A stretch of DNA of 44,963 nt, taken from assembly GCA_017431185.1 (NCBI GenBank), contig JAFRLP010000038.1:1-44963 (forward strand). The letters are read 5' to 3'. The translations under genes and the position numbers were made by a program. This document shows positions 23,737-31,072 of this stretch, one piece after another. The notes beneath the pieces were generated by a model. The model ran no database searches. It saw nothing but the letters and a program-made list of their open reading frames with translations, and was not told where the DNA came from. Position 1 is the first letter of the stretch. Each line of letters starts with the position of its first letter. The DNA is from Victivallales bacterium (lineage in GTDB: Bacteria; Verrucomicrobiota; Lentisphaeria; Oligosphaerales; Oligosphaeraceae).

Positions 23737-25042
23737 CTGTGCTCACCTTGTCCAGCGGACGGATGCCCGCGTCACGGGTTTTGCCTTCGGCCCCCGTCCT
23801 CCCATTGCGTTTCTCCACGGACTCGCGATTCTGGATGACAGAGGCCGTCATATTGGGGTTGTAAACGAGGAGAGCGTAGGCCCAGTCGCCGTTGTCATCA
23901 GTCCAGGAATTTTCCTGGACGCCAGGCGGAAGTTTTCCCTTGACACTGCTTTTGTAGGCGTCAGTGGTCTTCATCACATTCAGGAAGGTTTCCTTGAGGT
24001 TGTCGCCAGCGACTCCCATCTGCTTGGAGAGTTCGCCGTCGTCGGTTTTCTTGAGGAGTTCCTTGATGCCGGCGTCCTGGTAGTTCTCCTTGGTGATGTC
24101 GGTATGGCCCGAGTCCCAGGTGAATTTGTCGCCGTTGAGAAGCGCGATCATATTGCGGGCGGCCCTGAGCGAGGAGACACGGCGTGCCTGCTCTTCCAGT
24201 TGCGCGTTGACGGACTCGTTCTTGTGCTGCCGCACAATGGATGAACCGAAGCTCACGCAGAACATCTGGCTGTTTCCCTTCGCGTCTGGCACCACGATGA
24301 CACGCGCCCCCTCTGGCGGCAGTGCCCCCGTGCTCAATTCGGCATAGAGTTTTTGCATCGCGGAACGATAGTCCGTGGATGCGATGGCAATCGGCGACAC
24401 CGTGAGCGCTGCGGCGCGTGTGCGCGGAGTGGTTGCAATGGTGACGGTGACTTTGCGTGACTGGGGATTGTCCTCAACGGCAAAGACGACATATCCGCGC
24501 AGCATTGCCTCCACCGAGGCCTTTTCGCTTTCCGTGCGGTAGTTGCTGGTGACTGCCTTGGTCTCCTCATCGGTGTCCAGAGTGGCCAGCGAGTTCTTGA
24601 GTTCCTCCTGTGCCTCGACGTTCATGCCGTAGAGGTACTTGGCAAGATTCCCCTTCGCCTTGGTGAGAGCCTCCATATAGGCGCCACGCTGGCTGATGAG
24701 GGAGGCATTCCGATTGCGGTATGGCTTGTAATTGGCCGTGCCGCTGGCGACGTATCCAATGCCGGAGCCGACCTTGATTTCCGTGACGGCAACCGTGAAG
24801 GTGCGAGCCTTGTTGACGGCATCCTGCATTGTGGCCGCCTCCACGCGCTGTGTCGCACCCACGGAACTGTTCTTCACTTCGCTGACCTGGATGGCCTCTG
24901 GATGCTGCACGGTGACAGGCGCCTTCGGGTCGGCAGCCGGCGGAACAATCGCGTCCAGACCAGGCGCAATACCCAAGACTTCCATCACCAGACAACAAGA
25001 CAAAACTCCCAAAACACACAGACTCTGACGACAAGATTTCAT
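23720..25042 (-). CDS. Exported LPP20-like protein, first gene of operon
   Basis: 440 residues; signal peptide MKSCRQSLCVLGVLSCCLVMEVLG, AAGGAAAT before the ATG. A proline-rich linker leads to a segment with FTVAVTEIKVGSGIGYVASG, then RGAYMEALTKAKGNLAKYLYGMNVEAQEE, the LPP20-type helix, and a strand pair with YVVFAVEDNPQSRKVTVTIA. Two asparagine/glutamine-rich regions follow, the last (DNGDWAYALLVYNPNMTASVIQ) beta-like. The region SVEAMLRGYVVFAVED resembles the equivalent part of LPP20 family lipoproteins, but there is no lipobox cysteine after the signal. It starts the operon; a promoter in the 25043-25200 leader was not certain. Confidence 0.65.
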   Translation of the reverse strand: MKSCRQSLCVLGVLSCCLVMEVLGIAPGLDAIVPPAADPKAPVTVQHPEAIQVSEVKNSSVGATQRVEAATMQDAVNKARTFTVAVTEIKVGSGIGYVASGTANYKPYRNRNASLISQRGAYMEALTKAKGNLAKYLYGMNVEAQEELKNSLATLDTDEETKAVTSNYRTESEKASVEAMLRGYVVFAVEDNPQSRKVTVTIATTPRTRAAALTVSPIAIASTDYRSAMQKLYAELSTGALPPEGARVIVVPDAKGNSQMFCVSFGSSIVRQHKNESVNAQLEEQARRVSSLRAARNMIALLNGDKFTWDSGHTDITKENYQDAGIKELLKKTDDGELSKQMGVAGDNLKETFLNVMKTTDAYKSSVKGKLPPGVQENSWTDDNGDWAYALLVYNPNMTASVIQNRESVEKRNGRTGAEGKTRDAGIRPLDKVSTDANDL

Positions 25043-25199
25043 TCTGATTTCCTTTTTGTTGTTGGACTAGGGCCATTTCCCCTTTGTTGAACAATACGTT
25101 GCATTCCCCGTGTTTTCCAACAAAAATTGAAAAAAACATCCATTGCTGGGGAAAATAGCGTTTTGAAAATGGAAATGGGCATTTTGTAACCCATCAGTC

Positions 25200-25334
25200 A
25201 CTGATACTGGCCAGATGTCGTATTGGCCGCGCGGTGCGCGGCCTGTATCAGTCAGTGAATAAAGGTAGCGGCGGCGTCCCCGCCGCCGTCAACACAACGC
25301 AGGAAACACGGTGTGTTTCATAGAAAGGATTACC
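25200..25334 (+). repeat. Dispersed palindromic repeat, copy B
   Basis: Arms ACTGATACTGGCC (25200-25212) and GGCCTGTATCAGT (25240-25252) match with one mismatch and enclose GGCCGCGC-GGT-GCGCGGCC (25225-25243). A GC hairpin CGGCGGCG-TCCC-CGCCGCCG (25269-25288) and GTGTTTCATAGAAAGGATTACC-like end (to 25334) follow, as in copy A at 9250-9466. It lies in the divergent gap between the LPP20-like operon and the glycan operon. Confidence 0.75.
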
Positions 25335-25374
25335 GCATTTTTTCCGCCCGTGGCATAAAAAGTGACCTATGCAT

Positions 25375-25403
25375 TTGACAATCGCCAGGAATGGCGTTAT
25401 ATT
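25375..25403 (+). promoter_or_regulatory. Promoter of the tandem-SIS/LacI operon
   Basis: TTGACA at 25375-25380, exactly 17 bp, then TATATT at 25398-25403: one of the best sigma-70 matches in the window. The operator follows two bases later, over the expected transcription start. Confidence 0.85.
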
Positions 25404-25405
25404 TG

Positions 25406-25425
25406 TTAATGAAACGTTTCATTAA
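25406..25425. promoter_or_regulatory. Perfect LacI-family operator palindrome
   Basis: TTAATGAAACGTTTCATTAA is a perfect 20-bp palindrome with the central CG and TGAAACGTTTCA core typical of LacI/GalR-family operators. It covers the predicted transcription start, so bound repressor would block initiation. The likely ligand-binding repressor is encoded by the second gene of the same operon (27163-28218), making autoregulation probable. Confidence 0.85.
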
Positions 25426-25463
25426 TTTGTTTGTCATGTTTTTGCTTTAAGGTAGAGAAGTTG

Positions 25464-27146
25464 ATGAGCAAAGAATCTGACCAGAGGGCGCGTTGTTTTT
25501 TGGCGGAGGAGGGGCAGTTCAGGCTGGGGTTCCTTCCCACGGAGCAGTCCAGTCCGCTGACGCGCGGCCTGGACAAGGTGTTCGCTGGCGGGGTTGAGGA
25601 CGGCGTGGCGTGCTTGCAGCGTGTTGACCGCAACGTGCTGGAGATGAGCCGGCGGGTGTTTTGCTCATCGGCGTATCAACGGTTTGCCGAGGGGATTTGG
25701 AGTGCGCTTTGCGGTGGTGGTCGTGTCGTGTTTTCCGGCTGTGGTGCGACGGGACGCCTGAGCGTCCTCTTGGAAACCATCTGGCGTGATGCGTGTGTGC
25801 GTCATCCCCGTCTCGCCCCCTATGCGGACAGGGTTTCTGGAATCATCACTGGGGGGGACTACGCCTTGGTGAAATCGGTCGAGTCGTTTGAGGATTTCGA
25901 GTCGTTTGGCAGGCGTCAGATTGGCGAATTTGGCCTTGGCGAAAAGGATGTCCTCGTGGCCATCACGGAGGGCGGCGAGACCTCCTCCGTGCTGGGGACT
26001 GTGTTTGATTCGGTGGAGCGTGGCGTGAAGGTGTTTCTGCTGTTCAACAATCCCGCAGAGCTGCTGGCGGAGCGGCTGGAGCGAAGCCGTCGAGCCATCC
26101 GTGATGCCAGGGTGTGCGTGCTGGACCTGTCCTGCGGGCCGATGGCGTTGGCTGGCTCCACCAGAATGCAGGCCACCACGTCCGAGCAGCTGGTCGCGGG
26201 AGCGGCGCTGGAAGGCGCAGCGTGCCGTCTGCTGGGGCTTTCCGCCCCCGATGCGGCGGCGGACTTCGCCCTGCTGCTGGATATGCTGGAGAGCGACGCG
26301 GCGCGTCACGGGCTGGCCCAGACCATCGATTTCGAGTCTTCCGTCTATCGTCACGGCGGGCTAGTCACCTATTTTGCGGAAGATTTCCTGCTTGATATTT
26401 TTACTGACACCACGGAGCGCTCTCCGACCTTCATGCTTCCGCCGTTCCGCAAGTCGGGCGACTTCGGCAGCCCGCAATCCTGGGCATTTGTGAAATGCCC
26501 TGTATGGACGACGGAGGAGACCTGGGAAAAAATGCTGCATCGGCAGCCGCGTTGCCTGGAATGGACGGCGAAGGATTACGCGGATATGGGTGCTCCCGTT
26601 GCGTTGCAGGAAAATCCACCTGCGCTCGGAAGGAGCGAACTGATGCGTTTCCAAATCGGACGGGAGGCGGTGGAAGAACGCATCGCAACCGGCATGGACG
26701 CAGGCATTTTGGTGATGGTCGGCCTACCGCTTTCCGATGAGTTTCAGCGGGCCTTCAATGACCTTGCGACGCGCTTGCCAAAGTCCACCAGGCTGGCGAT
26801 ATGCGATGGCACAGGGGATTTCCGCATCCCATGTCACATTGCGGACACGCCGTTGCGCACGATGCGGCACTTGGCTGTCAAACTCGTCCTGAACACCATT
26901 TCGACAGGAACGATGGCCGTGCTTGGCCGCATCACTGGAAATTGGATGAGCTGGGTGAATGCCTCCAACAAGAAGTTGATTGACCGCGCCACCCGCCTGG
27001 TGGCTGAACTTGGCGGAATAGGGTACGATGAGGCATGCCATCGGGTCTTTGCCGCGCTGGAGGAGTCCGCGGATGGACAGGAGTCCCCTGTTCAAAGGGC
27101 GCTTCGCGGACTATGTGATGGGGCAAGATGTGGAGAGAACAGATGA
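25464..27146 (+). CDS. Tandem SIS-domain protein, MurQ/GKRP-like
   Basis: 560 residues from ATG 25464; a TTG at 25431 is open but lies in the leader. About twice the length of MurQ (roughly 300) and near that of glucokinase-regulatory-type proteins. SIS 1: FSGCGATGRLSVLLETIW, GGDYALVKSVESFEDFES (E of the MurQ AxExAED motif present), and GPMALAGSTRMQATTSEQLVAGAAL. MurQ's substrate loop ASGRTP is replaced by TEGGETS. A second SIS-like segment occupies about residues 320-440, and the MurQ cap follows late: KLVLNTISTGTMAVLGRITGNWMSW with NASNKKLIDRATRLVAELGG. It probably binds or cleaves a phosphorylated amino sugar or lactyl-sugar derivative. Substrate unknown. Confidence 0.72.
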   Translation: MSKESDQRARCFLAEEGQFRLGFLPTEQSSPLTRGLDKVFAGGVEDGVACLQRVDRNVLEMSRRVFCSSAYQRFAEGIWSALCGGGRVVFSGCGATGRLSVLLETIWRDACVRHPRLAPYADRVSGIITGGDYALVKSVESFEDFESFGRRQIGEFGLGEKDVLVAITEGGETSSVLGTVFDSVERGVKVFLLFNNPAELLAERLERSRRAIRDARVCVLDLSCGPMALAGSTRMQATTSEQLVAGAALEGAACRLLGLSAPDAAADFALLLDMLESDAARHGLAQTIDFESSVYRHGGLVTYFAEDFLLDIFTDTTERSPTFMLPPFRKSGDFGSPQSWAFVKCPVWTTEETWEKMLHRQPRCLEWTAKDYADMGAPVALQENPPALGRSELMRFQIGREAVEERIATGMDAGILVMVGLPLSDEFQRAFNDLATRLPKSTRLAICDGTGDFRIPCHIADTPLRTMRHLAVKLVLNTISTGTMAVLGRITGNWMSWVNASNKKLIDRATRLVAELGGIGYDEACHRVFAALEESADGQESPVQRALRGLCDGARCGENR

Positions 27147-27162
27147 AAACAGCGTGGTCGGC

Positions 27163-28218
27163 ATGGAAAAGAAGAAGCGGGTGACCATCAAGGAACTGGC
27201 GCGTGAGGCGGGAGTCTCCGTTGGCGCCGCAAGCACGGTGCTGTCGGGCTGCACCAGCACCAATGTCCATGTCTCGGAGGAGACACGGCAGCGTGTGCTG
27301 CGCGTGGCGGAGGCGCTCCACTACGTCCCTAACGTGACGGCACGGGCGATGCAGTCGCGTCGGTCCTATCTTCTGGGCTTCTTCTACAGTATGCGCAACC
27401 ACTATCTTCAGGCGGGGATTTTGCGCGGTCTCCGCGAGGTCTGCCGCAACCAGGGGTGCGACATCATCATTTACCCGGCGGAGGACGTGGAGGAGGAGCG
27501 TCTGAACCTGACCTCCGCCCATGCGGGAACCCTGGACGGCGTGGTGACCATCCCCTTCATCGACGGCGACGTGAACCTGGAACTCTATCGGCGGCTTCAC
27601 GCGGCGGGAACCCCCGTCATCCAACTGCTCTCGCAGTTGGACTCTCGCTTTCCGTGCCTGATGCGAGACTATCGTCGAATCGGGCGTGAGGCGGTGCTGC
27701 GGCTGGCGGCGCTTGGGCATCGGCGAATCGGCCTGATGCTCTTCGCGAACTACCTCGACAGACGCGTGGGCCCGAACAGCTGGGGGCTTCATCAGGGGGC
27801 TTTGGACGCGCGGCAGGAGTGCGGCGCGGAGGTCATTCTGTATCCCCTTTCGACCTCCCACCTGCGTGTGGACATGATACGCGGGGCGGACGCGATTACC
27901 GCTCGGCTGCTGGGCGAGGACCCGCGTCCGACCGCGCTTGTCACGGTTTCGAGCAACCTGGCGTATGGCGCATTCGCCTGCCTGACGCGGGCCGGACTGT
28001 CGGTGCCAGGGGACATTTCGCTGATTGCCTGCGGCGATGACACCGAGCCGTTCTGGCAGCTTGCCCCGAACCTGACCATCTTTCCAATCCCGCTTGAGGA
28101 ATTCGGGCGCCAGAGCGCGGAATTTTGCCTGGGACGGCGAAAGGCCGAGGAACTCAACACAAGGATTTACCTGCCGATGCGGGAGGGCGACACCATCTGT
28201 CCGCCCGCAAAAGCGTGA
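27163..28218 (+). CDS. LacI family transcriptional regulator
   Basis: About 351 residues from ATG 27163; GTG 27151 and ATG 27118 are in-frame alternatives, none with a strong ribosome-binding site. The LacI HTH is canonical: VTIKELAREAGVSVGAASTVLSG, with the hinge helix near LHYVPNVTARAMQSRRSYLLG. The rest is a periplasmic-binding-protein-like effector domain, ending with the family segment LVTVSSNLAYGAFACLTRAGLSVPGDISLIACGDD (last part 28 residues in two overlapping motifs). It is expected to bind the palindrome at 25406. Its effector should be a sugar released by the downstream enzymes. A paralogue is encoded at 34107-35198, also followed by a pseudopilin. Confidence 0.9.
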   Translation: MEKKKRVTIKELAREAGVSVGAASTVLSGCTSTNVHVSEETRQRVLRVAEALHYVPNVTARAMQSRRSYLLGFFYSMRNHYLQAGILRGLREVCRNQGCDIIIYPAEDVEEERLNLTSAHAGTLDGVVTIPFIDGDVNLELYRRLHAAGTPVIQLLSQLDSRFPCLMRDYRRIGREAVLRLAALGHRRIGLMLFANYLDRRVGPNSWGLHQGALDARQECGAEVILYPLSTSHLRVDMIRGADAITARLLGEDPRPTALVTVSSNLAYGAFACLTRAGLSVPGDISLIACGDDTEPFWQLAPNLTIFPIPLEEFGRQSAEFCLGRRKAEELNTRIYLPMREGDTICPPAKA

Positions 28219-28249
28219 ATAGGAGAACAGCACAGAAGGAGCATGGAAA

Positions 28250-29011
28250 ATGAGATGCAAGTTGTTCACTCTGATTGAGTTACTGGTCGTTATAGCCATA
28301 ATCGCCATACTTGCCGCGATGCTGCTGCCGGCGTTGAGCAAAGCACGGGAGAAGGCGCGCACCGTCAGCTGCGCGAACAATCTGAAGACACTGGGCACGG
28401 GGATTGTCCTCTATGCCGACTCCAATGCCGCCCGCCTTCCGATGATACGTTTCGAGACCTCTGGCCAGAAAGCGGACCTCCATGTATCCCTTGTCAACGA
28501 ACTGCATCTTCCATACGGGAAGAAAAGCGCGATGGCATGCCCAAGCTTCATCACGAGAAACGGGTATATCGCGACAAACGCGGAACGGCGCCCGTGGTAT
28601 TACCATGACAACGGCAAGGGTGGGTCAGGAACAATCGTGTACAGCTATGCGGCGAACCAGCATGTCTTCCCCATCAACGGCATGCAAATTCTGCCCTATC
28701 TGCCCTTTGCAAGCACGCACTACGAAAGGTTGCGCAAGCCGAGCCAGGTCTATGCGATGGCCGACAGCACCGTCAGCGTCAGGTGCGTTTACTACACCCA
28801 GACATTCTACAACGCCCACGACAAAGGCTTCAACATGCTTTTCATGGACGGGCATGTGGAGTATGTCAACAACCGCTATCCAGCCAGGACAAGCCTGGAC
28901 ACCATCACCGTCGCCAACGGTTGGCCGGGCAAGGCATTCCCCGCCTCCTATCTGACTGCGGCGAAGGCAAAGCACCTGGGCTTCAAGCCATTCTGGGGAG
29001 ACGAGGACTGA
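28250..29011 (+). CDS. Type II secretion/pilin-like prepilin (PVC type)
   Basis: 253 residues. The short leader MRCKL precedes [20 protein letters not shown] and [12 protein letters not shown], the N-terminal methylation helix of pseudopilins. The residue before FTLIE is leucine, not the usual glycine. The globular part contains [17 protein letters not shown] and ends in the family motif [11 protein letters not shown], as in DUF1559/H-x9-DG-type planctomycete and Lentisphaerota pseudopilins. AAGGAG at 28236-28241 supports the start. It lies 31 bp behind the LacI gene and is co-transcribed with the glycosidase. Presumed to be surface or periplasmic, perhaps binding glycans; the function is not established. 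Confidence 0.85.
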   Translation: MRCKLFTLIELLVVIAIIAILAAMLLPALSKAREKARTVSCANNLKTLGTGIVLYADSNAARLPMIRFETSGQKADLHVSLVNELHLPYGKKSAMACPSFITRNGYIATNAERRPWYYHDNGKGGSGTIVYSYAANQHVFPINGMQILPYLPFASTHYERLRKPSQVYAMADSTVSVRCVYYTQTFYNAHDKGFNMLFMDGHVEYVNNRYPARTSLDTITVANGWPGKAFPASYLTAAKAKHLGFKPFWGDED

Positions 29012-29023
29012 AAGGACACAGCC

Positions 29024-31057
29024 ATGGACACCAAGAGACACTACTACGCCTATCGATCATTCTGGCCCGAACTGGAGACGCGCCGGAGATTCCGTGACGA
29101 GGCGGGCGTGACCATTCACAACGTGATGATCTCCAACACGGCCAACAGCCTGGGGTTCCCCTACACCAAATATCCACCCGTCTGGAAATGGAACGGAGTG
29201 TATGACCTGGAGTCGTTTGACCGACAACTGGACGATGTGCTGGCCGTTGTCCCCGAAGCCCGCTTTCTGGTGATGCTTGATTTGAACACGCCGCACTGGT
29301 GGACAAGGTATTTGGGGGCCTTCGGCGTCCGATACGACTCCTTCTACGAGTTGGGCAAAATCTCCGCCTCCACGCTCTGGCGGCGTGACACCGCCGAATA
29401 CATGCGCATCGTCATGGAGCATGCGCAGGAGAAATACGGCGACCGCATTCTGGCCTATGTCCTGGGGGGCGGGGGCGCGACTGAATGGCATGACCGAAGC
29501 AGGGGAGAGGAGAGCATTTATCGGCTTGCCGCGTTCCGCCGCTGGCAGAGGGAGCACGGTCGTCCGATGACCGACATTCCTGGCAGAATCCGCCGCGACT
29601 CCGGCTCGCACGACTTCTGCACGGAATACCGCGACGACGACAGTTACTACAACGGAAATGACCCGACGGACGGCACGTACACGGAGGTGTTCCCGAACGG
29701 ATTCGGTCTGCTGCGCACGCCCGCAGAGGACGGGGATGTCATCGACTACCTCCAATTCTGCGCCGAGTTCAACGCCGACACCGTGGCGTTCTTCCTGGAG
29801 AAGGCGCGCGCCGTCCTCCCTTCCACCGTCGAATTGGGTTGCTTCTTCGGCTACTGCTTCGCCCCGTGGTCGATGCATGCTGGACATCTTGCCTACGAGC
29901 GGCTTCTGCAGCGCCCTGAACTTGATTTCGTCATTGCGCCTGTCATCAACTACAACATTGGGGACGGCAGCATCAGCGCGACTGTCCACGCCACCATTTC
30001 CGCGCACGGCAAGCGGATGCTTCAGGAGTTCGACCAGAAATGCTGGTGCTACAATCGGGTCATGTCCGACTGCTGCACACTGCCGCCCCCGGCGACGGAT
30101 GAGATAGGTGTCCATTGGGAGGCTGGCAGCGACGGGGCGGGACTGGCCGAGACGTTCACCTTCGGCGGTGGCAATGGCTGGAGTTCGCCAGAACGTGTGG
30201 CGGAGGGAATCCGGCGCGACTCCTCCATGGCCCTCATCAACGGGGACTCGCTCTGGTGGTTCGACATGTGGGGCGGTTTCTACCAGCACAAGGAGGTTCT
30301 GGACGCCATTCGGGAAAGCCACGAAATCTACGAGCGCGAAATCGGCGGGGAGAGTGACTCGGTGGCGGACGCGCTGGTGGTCTTCGACCCCGAGAACATG
30401 CTGCTCGTCAATGACATGAACGAGCGCACCGGAACTTTCCACACGAAAATCTGCCACGAACTGGCCAAATCGGGGGCCGTCTTTGAGACCTGCTCCTTCG
30501 CGGACTTGGGCAAGTTGGACTTGAGTCACTTTCGCCTGGTCTGCCTTTGCCATCCGTTCAACCTTCCCGCCGAAAAAATGGACGTTCTTCGGAGGAAGGT
30601 GCTCTGCGATGGACGGACAGTGCTGTTCATCTACGGGACTGTCATCGGGGAGAACGGGGAGTGGGACGTTGGCAGGAACGACTTGGCGTGCGGCATTCCA
30701 TACGCCGCGCCAGGTCTGCCCACGAGGAAGCATGACGGCTGGACAGCGGCATACGCCTTCCGCCCCGAGGAGGTTCTTACTTCGCAGCGGGTCCGAGACC
30801 TGGTGGCGTGTGCAGGATGCCACCTCTGGTGCGACAAGGCGCGTCCCGTCTTCGCCAACTCCCGTCTGGTCTGCCTTCATACAGACAGGGCGGAGCAGCT
30901 CACGCTTCGTCTGCCACGAAAGGCCGCTCTGGTCAGGGAACTCTACAGCGGCGAAGCCTGGCGCGAGGTTGAGGAAGTCACCTTGCGCACGACTGGCGTG
31001 AAGACTTTCCTGTTCAAAATAGAGGATGTGGAGCCGATCTTGTCAGATAGGCAATGA
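29024..31057 (+). CDS. GH42/GH-A clan-like glycoside hydrolase
   Basis: 677 residues, no signal peptide. Barrel motifs of clan GH-A are visible: FLVMLDLNTPHWW, then a 'Y-x-LGGGGATEW' strand with E154, an acid/base candidate, and HGKRMLQEFDQ with E335, a nucleophile candidate, followed by the Rossmann-like trimerisation-type segment SVADALVVFDPENMLLVND and LSHFRLVCLCHPFNLP, as in beta-galactosidases. The C-terminal end is a small beta domain. The likely substrate is an oligosaccharide handled in the cytosol, consistent with its lack of an export signal. AAGGA 6 bp before the ATG. Families GH42 and neighbours cannot be separated by eye. Confidence 0.7.
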   Translation: MDTKRHYYAYRSFWPELETRRRFRDEAGVTIHNVMISNTANSLGFPYTKYPPVWKWNGVYDLESFDRQLDDVLAVVPEARFLVMLDLNTPHWWTRYLGAFGVRYDSFYELGKISASTLWRRDTAEYMRIVMEHAQEKYGDRILAYVLGGGGATEWHDRSRGEESIYRLAAFRRWQREHGRPMTDIPGRIRRDSGSHDFCTEYRDDDSYYNGNDPTDGTYTEVFPNGFGLLRTPAEDGDVIDYLQFCAEFNADTVAFFLEKARAVLPSTVELGCFFGYCFAPWSMHAGHLAYERLLQRPELDFVIAPVINYNIGDGSISATVHATISAHGKRMLQEFDQKCWCYNRVMSDCCTLPPPATDEIGVHWEAGSDGAGLAETFTFGGGNGWSSPERVAEGIRRDSSMALINGDSLWWFDMWGGFYQHKEVLDAIRESHEIYEREIGGESDSVADALVVFDPENMLLVNDMNERTGTFHTKICHELAKSGAVFETCSFADLGKLDLSHFRLVCLCHPFNLPAEKMDVLRRKVLCDGRTVLFIYGTVIGENGEWDVGRNDLACGIPYAAPGLPTRKHDGWTAAYAFRPEEVLTSQRVRDLVACAGCHLWCDKARPVFANSRLVCLHTDRAEQLTLRLPRKAALVRELYSGEAWREVEEVTLRTTGVKTFLFKIEDVEPILSDRQ

Positions 31058-31072
31058 TAACTGGGAGTGAAA

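Noticed and set aside
29057..30880. 607-residue minus-strand frame opposite the GH42-like gene
   Set aside because: No family resemblance, no ribosome-binding site, and the plus-strand protein has clear catalytic motifs.
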